Shown: positions 35,888 through 45,952, numbered from the stretch's first letter. The stretch is 64,000 nt of DNA from Nocardioides sp. TF02-7 (GCF_022437945.1 NZ_CP092535.1:930001-994000); one strand, 5' to 3'. Notes: generated by a model from the sequence alone, not told the origin. Translations and numbers: made by a program.

Positions 35888-37279
35888 TCAGGCCCGGCCG
35901 GCCTCCTCGACGAGCGCCCGCACCCTCTCCGCGAGCGCGTCGTCGAAGGCGCCGGCCGGCGCCTGCCAGGCCCAGTTGCCCTCGTCGGTGCCGGGGGTGT
36001 TCATGCGGGCCTCGCTGCCGAGGCCGAGCAGGTCCTGGGCCGGTACGACGGCCAGCCGGGCGGTCGAGCGCAGGGCCAGCCGCACCAGGGCCCACGGCAT
36101 CGGCTCGCCGGGTTCGGGCAGCTGGCCGCGCACCTGCTGCCGCACGGCCTCGTCGAGCTCCTCCCACCAGCCGAGCGTCGTGTCGTTGTCGTGGGTGCCG
36201 GTGTAGGCGACGCTCAGCTCGCCGTGGTGGGCAGGCAGGTGGGTGTTGCCGGGGTCGCCGTCGAAGGCGAACTGCAGCACCTTCATCCCCGGCAGCCCGA
36301 ACCGCAGCCGCAGCGCGTCGACCTCGGGGGTGATCAGTCCGAGGTCCTCGGCGACGAGCGTCCCGGGGCCGGCCGCCTCCAGCAGCGCGGCGAGCACCTG
36401 CTCCCCCGGCGCCGGCACCCACCGGCCCTCGCGGGCGGTCGGGGCGTCGACGGGGATCTGCCAGGCGGCCTCGAACCCCCGGAAGTGGTCGATCCGCACC
36501 AGGTCGAACAGGTCCCGCTGCCGCGCGATCCGGCGCCGCCACCAGGCGAAGCCGTCGGCGGCCATCGCGTCCCAGTCGTAGTGCGGGTTGTTCCAGCGCT
36601 GCCCGTCCTCGGCGAAGTAGTCCGGCGGGCAGCCCGACACCGTCACCGGGCGACCGGTCGCGTCGAGCTGGAACAGGTCGCGGTGGGCCCACACGTCGGC
36701 GCTGTCGAGCGCCACGAAGATCGGCAGGTCGCCGAAGAGCAGCACGCCCCTGCTCGCGGCGTAGCCGCGGAGCCGGCCCCACTGCTCGGCGAACACCCAC
36801 TGCTCGAACCGCAGCTCCTGGAGCCGGCCGGCCAGCGGGGCGAGGGCGGTGGCGACGGCCCGCGGGTCGCGGTCGCGCAGCGGCGCCGGCCACCGGTGCC
36901 ACGGCGCACCGTCGTGGAGCTCGCGGAGCGCGGTGAACTCGACGTAGGGCTCCAGCCACTCCTGCTGGTCGGCGCACCACGACCCGAACGCGGCAGTGCG
37001 CGCCTCGTCGAGGTCGGCCAGCCGCGCCAGCCCCTGCGCCTCCTGGTCCGCCCGGCTGACCAGGTCGGGGTTGCCGGCCATCGCCGACAGCGACTGGTAG
37101 GGCGAGCCCTCCTCGTGGGTCGGCACCAGCGGCAGCACCTGCCACACCGAGCACCCGGCGGCGGCGAGGAAGTCGACGAACCGGTAGGCGTCCTCACCGA
37201 GGTCGCCCGACGGGAGCGACGTGACGTGCAGCAGCACACCGGCGCGGCGTACGGCGAGCGGTCCGGTCGGCTCGGGCAT
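35888..37279 (-). CDS. malQ: 4-alpha-glucanotransferase (amylomaltase, GH77)
   Basis: 463 residues, intact, ATG 37279. Transfers alpha-1,4-glucan segments in maltodextrin and glycogen metabolism in the cytosol. Family markers: N-terminus RRAGVLLHVTSLPSGDLGED, SPYQSLSAMAGNPDLVS, GDLPIFVALDSADVWAHRDL and GCPPDYFAEDGQRWNNPHYD. Catalytic residues by family comparison: Asp264 (LVRIDHFRGFEA, nucleophile), Glu311 (LVAEDLGLI, acid/base) and Asp364 (TGTHDNDTTLGWW, transition-state stabiliser). The protein is on the short side for GH77, like plant and some bacterial forms lacking extra N-terminal domains. A hairpin at 37321-37342 separates it from the regulator gene upstream. Confidence 0.95.
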   Translation of the reverse strand: MPEPTGPLAVRRAGVLLHVTSLPSGDLGEDAYRFVDFLAAAGCSVWQVLPLVPTHEEGSPYQSLSAMAGNPDLVSRADQEAQGLARLADLDEARTAAFGSWCADQQEWLEPYVEFTALRELHDGAPWHRWPAPLRDRDPRAVATALAPLAGRLQELRFEQWVFAEQWGRLRGYAASRGVLLFGDLPIFVALDSADVWAHRDLFQLDATGRPVTVSGCPPDYFAEDGQRWNNPHYDWDAMAADGFAWWRRRIARQRDLFDLVRIDHFRGFEAAWQIPVDAPTAREGRWVPAPGEQVLAALLEAAGPGTLVAEDLGLITPEVDALRLRFGLPGMKVLQFAFDGDPGNTHLPAHHGELSVAYTGTHDNDTTLGWWEELDEAVRQQVRGQLPEPGEPMPWALVRLALRSTARLAVVPAQDLLGLGSEARMNTPGTDEGNWAWQAPAGAFDDALAERVRALVEEAGRA

Positions 37280-37320
37280 CGCGCTCCTCGGCTCCTCGGG
37301 TCAGGGGCTGTCGAGGGTAG

Positions 37321-37342
37321 CCGGGAGCCCAGCGGCTCCCGG
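37321..37342 (-). terminator. Hairpin terminator after the TrmB/LuxR regulator
   Basis: CCGGGAGCC, a CAGC loop, then GGCTCCCGG: a 9-bp perfect stem between the regulator stop (37356) and the malQ start (37279), both read leftward. It likely ends the regulator transcript. Confidence 0.6.
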
Positions 37343-37355
37343 CGGCCGCCGGCGG

Positions 37356-38309
37356 TCAGCCGCCGAGCAGCCGCCGCCGCTCGGCCTGGACGCCGGCCTG
37401 GAAGCGGGTGCGCGCGCCGAGCGTCTCCATCAGGTCGGCGACCCGGCGCCCGACCGTTCGGCTGCTGAGCTCGAGCTGGCGGGCGATCGCCTCGTCCTTC
37501 ATGCCGGAGGCGAGGAGGGTGAGCAGCCTGCTGTCGGTCACCGGCTCGCCGTCGGCCGTCCCCGGCACGATCGGCACCGCCTGCTCCCACAGCAGGTGCC
37601 ACAGCTGCACCAGCGCCTCGACGAGCGCGCTCTCGCGCACCACCAGCGCGCTGCCGCGCACCTCGTCCATCGCGAGCGGCAGCAGCGCCACCGACCGGTC
37701 CGAGATCGTCAGCTTGATCGGCACCTGCGGGTGCACCCGCGACTCCTCGCCGTCCTCGGCCGAGCGGATCGCCTCCTCCAGCGCGCCCGGCAGCTCCAGC
37801 GACTCCGGTGCGTAGATCCCGCGCACCCGCACCCCCACGCCCAGCCGGCCGCGGACGTGCGGGCCGGCGTCCTCCTGGCGGACGGCGTACGGCGGCCGGT
37901 CGAGCGCCAGCACCTCGCTCTCGGTGCCGTTGACCAGCTGGACGAACCGGTTGGCGATCGCCTGCTGGCCGACGATGACCTCAACCAGGTTCTCGGGCCG
38001 CAGCCGGGCCGGCGACCGCATCTCCGCGACCAGCGCGCGGGCGGCCGACCGAGTGCGCTCCAGCTGGGCCTGCTGCCGGGCGACGAGCACCTCGACCGCG
38101 ACGTCCGGGCGGGCCGGGATCAGCCGCGCCGGGCGGTGGGCGGTGCGGCTGAGCAGGCCCAGGTCCTCCAGCCGGGTCAGCGACCGTCGGAGGGCGGTCC
38201 GGTCGCGGCCACTGGCCTCCACGAGCTCGCGCACCGTGCACTCCGGCGTGCGCAGCAGCGTGCGGTAGACCGCCTCGTCCTCGGCCGACACCCCTACCGC
38301 CTGCAGCAC
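37356..38309 (-). CDS. TrmB-type N-terminal plus LuxR-type C-terminal HTH regulator
   Basis: About 317 residues, intact, GTG 38309. The N-terminal winged helix (EDEAVYRTLLRTPECTVREL, EASGRDRTALRRSLTRLEDL) is TrmB/MarR-like; a coiled-coil (VARQQAQLERTRSAARALVA) links it to a PLD-like or ligand-binding centre (RFVQLVNGTESEVLALDRPP, IYAPESLELPGALEEAIRSA). The C-terminus is a LuxR/GerE helix-turn-helix (DSRLLTLLASGMKDEAIARQ, LELSSRTVGRRVADLMETLG). Two DNA-binding ends in one chain are typical of a large regulator group in Streptomyces and Nocardioides, often found beside genes for secreted subtilases. Divergent from the subtilase at 38406, which it probably controls. Confidence 0.82.
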   Translation of the reverse strand: MLQAVGVSAEDEAVYRTLLRTPECTVRELVEASGRDRTALRRSLTRLEDLGLLSRTAHRPARLIPARPDVAVEVLVARQQAQLERTRSAARALVAEMRSPARLRPENLVEVIVGQQAIANRFVQLVNGTESEVLALDRPPYAVRQEDAGPHVRGRLGVGVRVRGIYAPESLELPGALEEAIRSAEDGEESRVHPQVPIKLTISDRSVALLPLAMDEVRGSALVVRESALVEALVQLWHLLWEQAVPIVPGTADGEPVTDSRLLTLLASGMKDEAIARQLELSSRTVGRRVADLMETLGARTRFQAGVQAERRRLLGG

Positions 38310-38405
38310 ACCGCCATGGTCCCACGATGGCTGCTTCTCGTCATGACCGGAACCGGACACCGCCAGCGATGGACCGGCGGGACCTCCGGCCACTAGACCT
38401 CCCCT

Positions 38406-41400
38406 ATGCGTCGCACCCTCGCGTGCCTCTCGGCCGCCGCAGTCACCCTCGTCCTCCTCTCTCCCCGGCCTCCGCGCCACCGGCCGGCGGCCACGCGCCC
38501 GCCGGGGCTTCCGCGCCGACACGGCCGGCAGGGCCGGCAGCACCCGCCGCTTCCCCCACGAGCGGCGCGAAGCAGGTCACCCTGGTGACCGGCGACGTGG
38601 TGACGGTGACCGAGCACCCCGGCGGACGGCGTACGTATGACGTCGCCGCGGCGCCCGGCACCTCGACCGGCTTCCTCACCATCGAGCGCGGCGACGACCT
38701 GCTCGTCGTGCCCAACGACGTGCAGGCCCTGGTGCCGGAGCGGCTCGACCCCGAGCTGTTCAACGTGACCGGGCTGATCGAGCAGGGCTACGACGACGCG
38801 ACGGTCGAGGAGCTGCCGCTGATCGTGACCCACCGCGACGGCGCGCAGGCCGACGTGCCGACCACCGACGTCACCGTGCGGCTGGAGAGCATCGACGGTG
38901 TCGGCGTCGAGCTCGACAAGGAGCGCGCGGACACCTTCGGCGACCGGCTGGCCGGCCTCGCCGCGGCGGTCGACCGCGGGCGGCAGCGCGCCACCGCGCT
39001 CGGCGACGTCGACAAGGTCTGGCTCGACGGCCGGGTCGAGATGACCCTCGACGAGAGCGTGCCGCAGATCGGCGCCCCCACCGCGTGGGAGGCCGGGCTC
39101 GACGGCAGCGGCGTCACGGTCGCCGTGCTCGACACCGGCGTCGACCGCGAGCACCCCGACCTCGCCGAGGTCGTGACCGGCGAGCAGAACTTCACCGACA
39201 CCGAGACCGCCCGCGACGGCGCGGGCCACGGCACCCACGTCGCCTCCACCATCGCCGGCACCGGCGCGGGGATCCGACGGCCGGCTGCGCGGCGTCGCCG
39301 ACGGCGTCGACCTGGTCAGCGGCAAGGTGCTCAACGACAAGGGCGAGGGCTACACCTCCTGGGTGATCGCCGGCATGGAGTGGGCGGCCGCCGAGCAGGA
39401 CGCCGACCTGGTCAACATGAGCCTCGGCACCACCGACCCCGCCGAGGGCGAGATCATGGACGCCGCCGTCGAGCGGCTGACCGCCGAGCACGGAACGCTG
39501 TTCGTCGCGTCCACCGGCAACGCCGGCTGCGACGAGTGCATCGGGCACCCGGCCGCCGCGCCGTCGGCGCTCGGCGTGGGCGCAGTGGACAAGTCCGACC
39601 GGCTCGCGTGGTTCTCCAACCGCGGCCCGGTGGCGGTGACCTACGGCGTCAAGCCCGAGGTCACCGCGCCCGGCATCAGCATCGTCGCCGCCCGTGCGCA
39701 GGGCACGTCGATGGGCTTCCCGGTCGACGACCTCTACAGCGGGGCGGACGGCACCTCGATGGCCGCGCCCCACGTCACCGGCGCGGCCGCCCTGCTGCTG
39801 CAGGCGCAGCCCGACCTCGGCCCCGAGGAGCTCAAGGGCTGGCTGATGGCCACCGCCCGCCCCCACCCCGACTACACGATCAACCAGCAGGGCACCGGCC
39901 GGGTCGACGTCGAGCGGGCGCTCGAGCAGCCGGTCTTCGCCGCGCCCGGCAACGTCGGCTTCGGGCTGCTCCGCTGGCCGCACGACGAGCGGCAGCCGGT
40001 GCGCCGCACGGTCACCTACCACAACAACGGCGCGACGGACGTCGAGCTGGAGCTGGCGGTCGACGTCGCGATGGCCACCGGCAAGCCGGCACCCGCGCGC
40101 ACGGTCACCACGTCGGCGCGGTCGGTCACGGTGCCCGCCGGCGGCACCGCCGACGTCGACGTCGTGCTCGACACCTCGACCGGCCAACCCGGCCGCTACA
40201 ACGGCCTCCTGGTCGCGGAGGCCGCCGACGGCACCGTGGTGCGGACGCCGGTCAGCTTCCACCAGGAGCGGCAGCTGTTCGAGCTGCGGGTCGAGGGCAT
40301 CGCCCGCGACGGCCGCAAGGCCCGCGGCACGGCGAGCATCGTCAACGTCGACGACGGCACCGTCAGCGCGCTCCGCAGCTTCACCGGCGACCCGGCCGCG
40401 CCGTGCGACGAGAACCCCTACGCCGGCTCGACCTGCGTCCTGGTGCCGCCGGGCACCTACTCGGTGATGGGCATCGTCGAGACGATGCCGTCCGACGTCG
40501 CGCCCGACAGCTGGGGCCCGGCGCTCAACCGCAGCCTCGCGGGCGACCCCGAGATCGAGGTGACCGGTCCGACGACGGTCGTCCTGGACGCGCGGAAGGC
40601 GAAGGAGGTGAAGGTCCGCACCCCCGACCACCCGACCAAGGCCAACGTCGGCGGCGCGATGGAGATCGCCTTCCACCGGACACCCGAGTACGGCGCCGAC
40701 GTCGAGGTCGGTCTCTCCAACTGGCCCGGCGCGGTGATCGACGAGCGACTGTTCCTCCAGCCGACCGAGCGGGTGGCGACTGGTGAGTTCGACGCCTACA
40801 CCCGCTGGCGGCTCGAGCCCCCGCAGCTGACCCTCGACGTGCGCGGGAAGCGGCCGGTGCCGGTCGACCCGCAGTACTACCCGCAGACCTCGTTCGCCGA
40901 CTTCTCCCACCAGCTGCCGATGCTCGAGGGCCGGCTGCGGGCCGACGTCGTCGACGCCGGGCTCGGCCGCGAGGAGGACGTCGCCCGGCTGCGGCTGCAG
41001 GGCCGGATCGCGCTGGTCGAGCGCTCCGACGAGATCCCGGTGGCGGAGCAGGCCAACAACGCCGCCGGGGCGGGCGCCGCGCTGGTGCTGGTGCACCACG
41101 ACCGGCCGGGGTCGAGCCTCGAGACCGGCCCGACGACCGAGCCGCTCGCGGTGCCGACCGCCCGGATCTCCCACGAGGAGGGGACGGGCGCTGCTCCGGG
41201 CGCTGCGGTCCGGCCGGGTGCGTGCGGACGCCCGCGGCGTCGCGGCGCCGCCGTACTCCTACGAGCTGATGGTCACCGAGCGGCGGGAATCTCCCGCGAC
41301 CTGCGGCACGTGGCCCGCACCCGCTCCCTGGCCACGGTGACGTCGGCGCTGCACAGCCAGGTCGCGGCGACGGCGTCGATGGAGCAGACGTGGTATCCGT

Positions 41401-42305
41401 TCCAGCCGTGGCAGCGGAGCTCGGGGTCGCAGATCGTGCCGGTGCGTGACGCGCCGCGCAACCAGGTCACGTACCTGACGCCGAGCCGCGTGCGGTGGTC
41501 TCGCCACCTGACGACGCCGGAGCGGCAGAACGGCGGCCTGTTCGGGCCCTACGACCCGGTCCACCACCTCCACTTCTCCGCTGCGCCGCGCTCGTACGCC
41601 GCCGGCCGCCGCTACCGGCAGTCGTGGCTGGAGCAGCCGGTGGCGCTGGGCGTCGACCGGGCCTACCCGCCGACCCGCGTCGGGGACGTCGTCGAGCTCT
41701 CCCTCGGTTTCGTCGACAGCGGCGGCCACTTCGCCGGCGCGGGCAGCGGCTGGTTCGAGGAATCGGTGGCCGGCGAGGCGAAGGTGTTCCGTGGCGGTGA
41801 GCTGGTCGCTTCGACGACGATGGACGCGACGCCGTTGACGTTCGAGGCGGCGCCGTCGCGGGCGACGTACCGGGTGGTCTACGACGCGGAGAACCGCTCG
41901 GTCGGGACGCGGTTGTCGACGCGGACCCGCTCGGAGTGGACGTTCGTGTCGCGCCGGCCGGCCGAGGGTAAGAGCCGGGTGGAGCCGATGCTGTCGGTCG
42001 ACTGGGACCTCGACCTCGACCTCCGCAACCGCGCTGGTCGCGGCCGGCACCGGATCGGGTTGTCGTTCAGTCGTCCCGGTGGTGCCACGAAGGTGCCGGT
42101 CTCCCGGGCGGTGCTGTCGGTGTCCTACGACGACGGCCGGACGTGGCAGCGCGTGCGCGACCTGCGCCGGGCGCGCGGCGGTGACTACACGGCGTCGGTG
42201 CAGCACCGCCGGTCGGCGCGCTTCGTCTCGCTGCGGCTGAGCGCGACGGACCGTCGCGGCAGCACGCTTCGGCAGAAGGTGATCCGCGCCTACGTCGTCC
42301 GGTAG
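38406..42305 (+). CDS. Large secreted subtilisin-family (S8) serine protease, four frameshifts
   Basis: About 1,299 residues after repair. Signal peptide (MRRTLACLSAAAVTLVLLSP), a propeptide region (VTLVTGDVVTVTEHPGGRRT, FNVTGLIEQGYDDATVEELP), then the S8 catalytic domain: Asp in VAVLDTGVDREHPDLAEV, His in GAGHGTHVASTIAG, Ser in DGTSMAAPHVTGAAALLLQA. A PA-like segment (LQGRIALVERSDEIPVAEQA, GAGAALVLVHHD) and long beta-rich C-terminal domains follow. Breaks: one base missing near 38460, extra G in the G4 run at 39268-39271, extra G at 41180-41183, and one G missing at about 41285-41287. No LPxTG anchor. Divergent from the TrmB/LuxR regulator. Extracellular protein degradation is inferred. Confidence 0.87.
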
Positions 42306-42314
42306 GGCGGGCGG

Positions 42315-42338
42315 CCGCGCCCGCGTCCACGGGCGCGG
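42315..42338. terminator. 9-bp GC hairpin between convergent subtilase and HNH genes
   Basis: CCGCGCCCG and CGGGCGCGG with a 6-base loop, placed between stops at 42305 and 42346. Probable two-way terminator. Confidence 0.6.
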
Positions 42339-42345
42339 TCGTCCC

Positions 42346-43803
42346 TCATGCGACCTTGGGTGGTGGTCGTTGGGCGGGGCGGTAGGAGCACCTGCTGGTG
42401 TCGTCGACTGGTGGTGGTGGGGTCCAGACAGGTCGGCGGGTGCCGGGATCGATCTGGACCTGCCATGGTGTGCGGTGGGCGAGGGTGTGGTGCTTGCGGC
42501 ACAGCAGCACCAGGTTGTCGAGGCTGGTGGGTCCGCCGTCGGCCCAGTGGAGGATGTGGTGGGCGTCGCAGGCGATGGGGAGGCGGTTGCAGCCGGGGAA
42601 GGCGCAGTGCTGGTCGCGCAGGACGAGGGCGAGCCAGATCGCGGCGGTGACCAGGCGGCTGGCGCGGCCGACGTCGAGGACCTGGCTGTCGCTGCCGAGG
42701 ACGGCGGGGGATGATCTCGGCGTCGCAGGCCAGGCGGCGTACGGCGGCTGCGGACAGGGTCTCCCCGGAGGGCAGGGTGCCGCCGATGCCGGGTTGACGT
42801 CCGCGGCGCGGTCCCCGGCCGTCGGCGGTGTGGCCGGTCGCGTGGGCGGCGTGGTCGGCGAGTTGTTGGCGGAGGTCGTCGAGGGTGGTGGTGACGAAGA
42901 TCCGGGCGGTGGAGCCGTGGGCGTGGGGCAGGGAGTCGGTGGCGTGGAGCCGGTCGCAGGTCTCGACCAGTGCGTCCCACATCCGGGCGCCGGCGTCGCG
43001 CGGGTCCTTGCCGTCGTGCGCGCAGCCGGGGGTGGGGCAGGGGGCGTCCGAAGCGGCGGCCCTGGTCGTCGAAGCGGCTGATGTTGTCGGGGTCGCCGCC
43101 GCAGGCGCCGCGCTCGGTGACCACGGGTGCGGCCAGGGGCATCAGGGTGGCCTTGACCAGCTCGGCCTCCTCGAGGCTGGCGTAGCCCTTGATCCGCACG
43201 CCGCCGAGGGTGTCGTTGGTGAAGGAGAGGAACCGGGCGTGGTGGACGCCGCGTTCCTCCAGCTCCTTATCGCGGTCCGAGCCCAGCACCCGGCCGTCGG
43301 GGTCGAGCTCCTTGACCACGCCGGGGAACGCCTGGTCGAGGTCGGTGGCGTCGCGGCCCTTGGTGCGGGCCAGGTCGACCAGCACCTCCGCCGCGCCGAT
43401 GCGCAGCTTGGGTACCTGGGGGCAGGGTCGCGACGCGCCCGCCGATCGCGCCGGCCTGGGCCAGGGAGAGGTCGCCGGCGCTCATGGCCGCGCGCACCAC
43501 CGGCAGGTCGGCGGTCTGCTTGGCGACCCGGTCGTAGGCCGCGCCGGCACCCTTGCGGCCACCGAGGGCGTGGGTGAGGAAGTCCTTGGTCGAGGCCCAG
43601 CCCGCGGCCTCGGCGGAGCCGGTGGCACCCAGCCGCTCGGTGATCCGCACCAGGGCGGCGTCCGCCTGGTTCTTGACCTTCCCGAGCAGCACCGCGACCT
43701 CGAGCAGGTCCTGCCCGCCCACGGCGTCCCAGTCGACCTGCGCCACCGCCGCGGCAGTCTCGACCGCTGCAGCGGCCGAGGAGCGGGCGTCGGGAGTAGG
43801 CAT
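42346..43803 (-). CDS. DUF222/13E12-type protein with HNH endonuclease domain, three frameshifts
   Basis: About 484 residues after repair, ATG 43803. The N-terminal DUF222 region (GQDLLEVAVLLGKVKNQADA, SAEAAGWASTKDFLTHALGG, LSLAQAGAIGGRVATLP) is the 13E12-repeat family fold, abundant in Nocardioides and mycobacteria. The C-terminal HNH domain has CAFPGCNRLPIACDAHHILH, WADGGPTSLDNLVLLCRKHH and a preceding CPTPGCAH, with the His-Asn-His residues and zinc cysteines. Breaks, each one extra base: G5 at 43418-43422, G5 at 43040-43044, G5 at 42706-42710. The promoter contains a perfect LexA box, so expression is probably DNA-damage-induced. A nuclease role in mobile-element or repair biology is inferred. 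Confidence 0.87.
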
Positions 43804-43809
43804 GCGCCC

Positions 43810-43838
43810 ATCCTACCGAACGCGTGTTCGATTGTCGA
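43810..43838 (-). promoter_or_regulatory. SOS (LexA) box inside the promoter of the DUF222/HNH gene
   Basis: On the minus strand TCGACA, 17 bases, then TAGGAT end 6 bp before the ATG at 43803, giving a leaderless promoter. The spacer holds a 14-bp site, CGAACGCGTGTTCG on the plus strand (43817-43830), which fits the Gram-positive LexA consensus CGAACRNRYGTTYG at every position. Binding there would block RNA polymerase. Some M. tuberculosis 13E12 genes are known to be LexA-controlled. Confidence 0.8.
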
Positions 43839-43858
43839 CACTCCGTTTGGTTAAGAAA

Positions 43859-44041
43859 TCAGGCCCTGCTGCCCCGGACCTCGTCCAGGTACTCCGCCCG
43901 CAGCTCCGCCAGCCGCGCGCGCAGGTCCAGGTCGCGCATCACCTCCGCGACCGTCGGGCAGTCCTGCGGTCCCGTCGCCCCGGGCACGCACAAGGTGCAC
44001 ATGTCCCCCGGCCGCAACGGGCACTTCGCATCCGGCGCCAT
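43859..44041 (-). CDS. Small four-cysteine protein (DUF6767-like)
   Basis: 60 residues from an ATG at 44041 with GAGGGGAG six bases upstream. Sequence MAPDAKCPLRPGDMCTLCVP then GATGPQDCPTVAEVMRDLDL and a charged C-terminal helix. Cysteines at 7, 15, 18 and 28 can bind one zinc. CPLRPGDMCTLCVPGATGPQDC is a motif I associate with small actinobacterial proteins labelled DUF6767; function unknown. It lies 19 bp left of the HNH promoter's -35 side, ending toward it. An upstream in-frame start at 44185 is less likely, as its extra residues are low-complexity. Confidence 0.65.
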   Translation of the reverse strand: MAPDAKCPLRPGDMCTLCVPGATGPQDCPTVAEVMRDLDLRARLAELRAEYLDEVRGSRA

Positions 44042-44198
44042 CCCACTCCCCTCGCGTCGTCTCCATCGTCGCCGGCCGCGCGGTGGCGCCGTAGGGGCGA
44101 AGGTCCTGAGTGGCCGGGCCGGGCGGCGGTGGGGTTTGCGGAGGGGCAGGCGCGGCCCGGGACGCGGGGTCTCGTCAGGCGGCACCCGCCCCGCGGAT

Positions 44199-44296
44199 GC
44201 GCAGGTTCATCAAGGGATGTCGACGAATCTGCACTCCCCACGGTGGGTACGCCGTGGGAGGCGCAGGTCGAGCGACATCCCTTGATGAACCTGCGC
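44199..44296. repeat. 98-bp palindromic mobile-like element, copy 1
   Basis: Perfect 24-bp terminal inverted repeats at 44199-44222 and 44273-44296 (left end GCGCAGGTTCATCAAGGGAT). An inner stem, CCCACGG and CCGTGGG, surrounds TGGGTACG. A second, diverged copy lies at 44781-44879 in the same orientation, and the two flank the VOC gene. Size and ends suggest a MITE or REP-type element; no transposase is present. The sequence between 44042 and 44198 holds nothing else recognised. Confidence 0.85.
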
Positions 44297-44346
44297 CACC
44301 GCCGCACCCGGTGGACACGATCCAGCAGCAGTCGCACGATGGGTCG

Positions 44347-44721
44347 ATGACCTCGGTCCGCTACCTCGTCGACGACGTCGCAGAGGCCGTCCGGTTCTAC
44401 ACCGACGACCTCGGCTTCACGGTGCGCGAGCTCCACGAGCCTGCGATCGCGATCCTGTCCCGCGCCGACCTCACCCTGTGGCTCGCCGGCCCGACCTCCT
44501 CAGCCGCCCGGCCGATGCCCGACGGCCGCCGGCCCGCACCCGGCGGCTGGAACAGGTTCGTGCTCGAGGTCGAGGACCTCCCCGCCCTGGTCGACGCGCT
44601 CCGCGACAACGGCGTCCCGTTCCGCAACGACATCGTGACCGGCCCTGGCGGTCAGCAGATCCTCGTCGAGGACCCGTCCGGCAACGTCATCGAGCTGTTC
44701 GAGCCAGCGGCGAGGCGCTGA
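44347..44721 (+). CDS. VOC (glyoxalase/bleomycin-resistance) family protein
   Basis: 124 residues, intact, ATG 44347. Metal-binding beta-alpha-beta-beta-beta fold: MTSVRYLVDDVAEAVRFYTD, DLGFTVRELHEPAIAILSRA, GGWNRFVLEVEDLPALVDAL and FRNDIVTGPGGQQILVEDPS, closing GNVIELFEPAARR. The EDPSGNVIELFE ending is the VOC signature with its metal ligand Glu. Family members are glyoxalases, dioxygenases, antibiotic-binding proteins or isomerases; which applies here is unknown. It sits alone between two same-orientation copies of a palindromic element, so movement or duplication of this segment is possible. Confidence 0.85.
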   Translation: MTSVRYLVDDVAEAVRFYTDDLGFTVRELHEPAIAILSRADLTLWLAGPTSSAARPMPDGRRPAPGGWNRFVLEVEDLPALVDALRDNGVPFRNDIVTGPGGQQILVEDPSGNVIELFEPAARR

Positions 44722-44780
44722 GCTGCAGCGAAAGCTGAAGTCGTCGCCGAGGTGCGCCGCAGCTCCGCCGACCACTCGAG

Positions 44781-44879
44781 TCGTCAGATTCATCAAGGGA
44801 TGTAGGTGACCCGGCGCTTCCCATGGCGGGTACGCCGAGGGAGGTGCGAGTTCGTCGACATACCTTGATGAACCTGCGC
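44781..44879. repeat. 98-bp palindromic mobile-like element, copy 2 (diverged)
   Basis: Same orientation and length as copy 1. Shared stretches: TTCATCAAGGGATGT at the left, GGGTACGCCG with GGGAGG in the middle, CGACAT-CCTTGATGAACCTG at the right. The left end has decayed (CAGATTC for AGGTTC), so the terminal repeats are imperfect here. Lies between the VOC gene and the N-formylglutamate amidohydrolase stop. Confidence 0.8.
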
Positions 44880-44901
44880 CGCGTGATGATCCCGGCGAGC
44901 C

Positions 44902-45907
44902 TCACCCCGACACACCTCCGACCAGCGCGACGATCGCGCTCACCAACGCCTCGAGCCCGTCGTGCGTCGCACTGCCCGGCTCTCGCATGTAGACGTCGCG
45001 CCGCACCTCCACCATCAGCGACGCGACCCGGAGGTCCCGCCGGTGGTGCCGAGACGGCACGTAGGTCCCGGCGAACGGCTCGTCGACGACCACGTCGTAC
45101 GACGCGAACGCCCTCTCCGCTGCCTCCAGCAGCCACGCCGGCGTGTGCTGCTCGTCGACGCCGAGGCAGACCTCCGGCCGGCGCTGGTCTCCGTGCAGCT
45201 CGTAGGGCAGCGGCTGGCTGGGGTAGGAGTGGAGGTCGATGATCACCGCACGGCCGGCGACGGCGAGCCGCTCGTCGACCAGGTCGGCGAGGGCGGTGGC
45301 ATAAGGCGCGAAGTACCGCTCGACCAACCAGGCCTCACCTGCCGGGTCCGGCTCGCGGAGCACGCGGCCGTGCGACGTACGGGTGTAGACCGCACCCATC
45401 CCGACCGCGCGCATCTCCTCCCGTTCGTCGGTGAACCGCTCCGGGTCGACGACCAGCCGCGAACGCTCGTTGACGAACAGCCACGGCTCCGCGCCACTCG
45501 TCGTCGCGGCCACCGCCTCCGCCATCGCGTCCGTGTGGAGGTCGGTCATGTGCGCGAGCTCGACCGCCAGCTCTTCGTGGTCGAGCATGATCGAGCGGCG
45601 CGCGTCCGGCGAGACGTACGTCGACGCGTGCGGCACGTGCAGCACCACCGGCGAGGTCAGCGCACCGACGCGCACCCTCGCCGAGGCGTTCCCCGCCCCT
45701 TCGAAGTCGAGGACACGGTCCAGGAACAGCGACGTCTGCTCCTCCGTCAGCAGTCCGCGGTCGAGCGCTCTGCGCAGCGCCTGCACCCGGGCGAGCCGCG
45801 TGTCCGGCGCGGGCGGCCCATCGGCCAGCTCCGCCCCCCAGCACGATCGCTCCGAACCGCACCGCCTCGTCCCGCCGACGCCGCTCCTCCTCGGACATTC
45901 CGCTCAT
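44902..45907 (-). CDS. N-formylglutamate amidohydrolase family protein, one frameshift
   Basis: About 335 residues after repair. Zinc-dependent hydrolase fold of PF05013: VLHVPHASTYVSPDARRSIM, HMTDLHTDAMAEAVAATTSG, WLFVNERSRLVVDPERFTDE, VIIDLHSYPSQPLPYELHGD and MVEVRRDVYM near the end. Family members remove formyl groups from N-formylglutamate in histidine breakdown, or act on related amides. The frame breaks in the C6 run at about 45834-45839; with C5 the start joins as IVLGAELADGPPAPDTRLAR. ATG 45907 with AGGAGG five bases upstream. It lies directly behind a SAM-IV riboswitch, an unexpected control for this family; no histidine-utilisation genes are nearby, so the true substrate may differ. 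Confidence 0.82.
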
Positions 45908-45952
45908 CTACGCCTCCTCGGGCCTCGTGGACCCGGGCAAGCCCGCGGTCCG

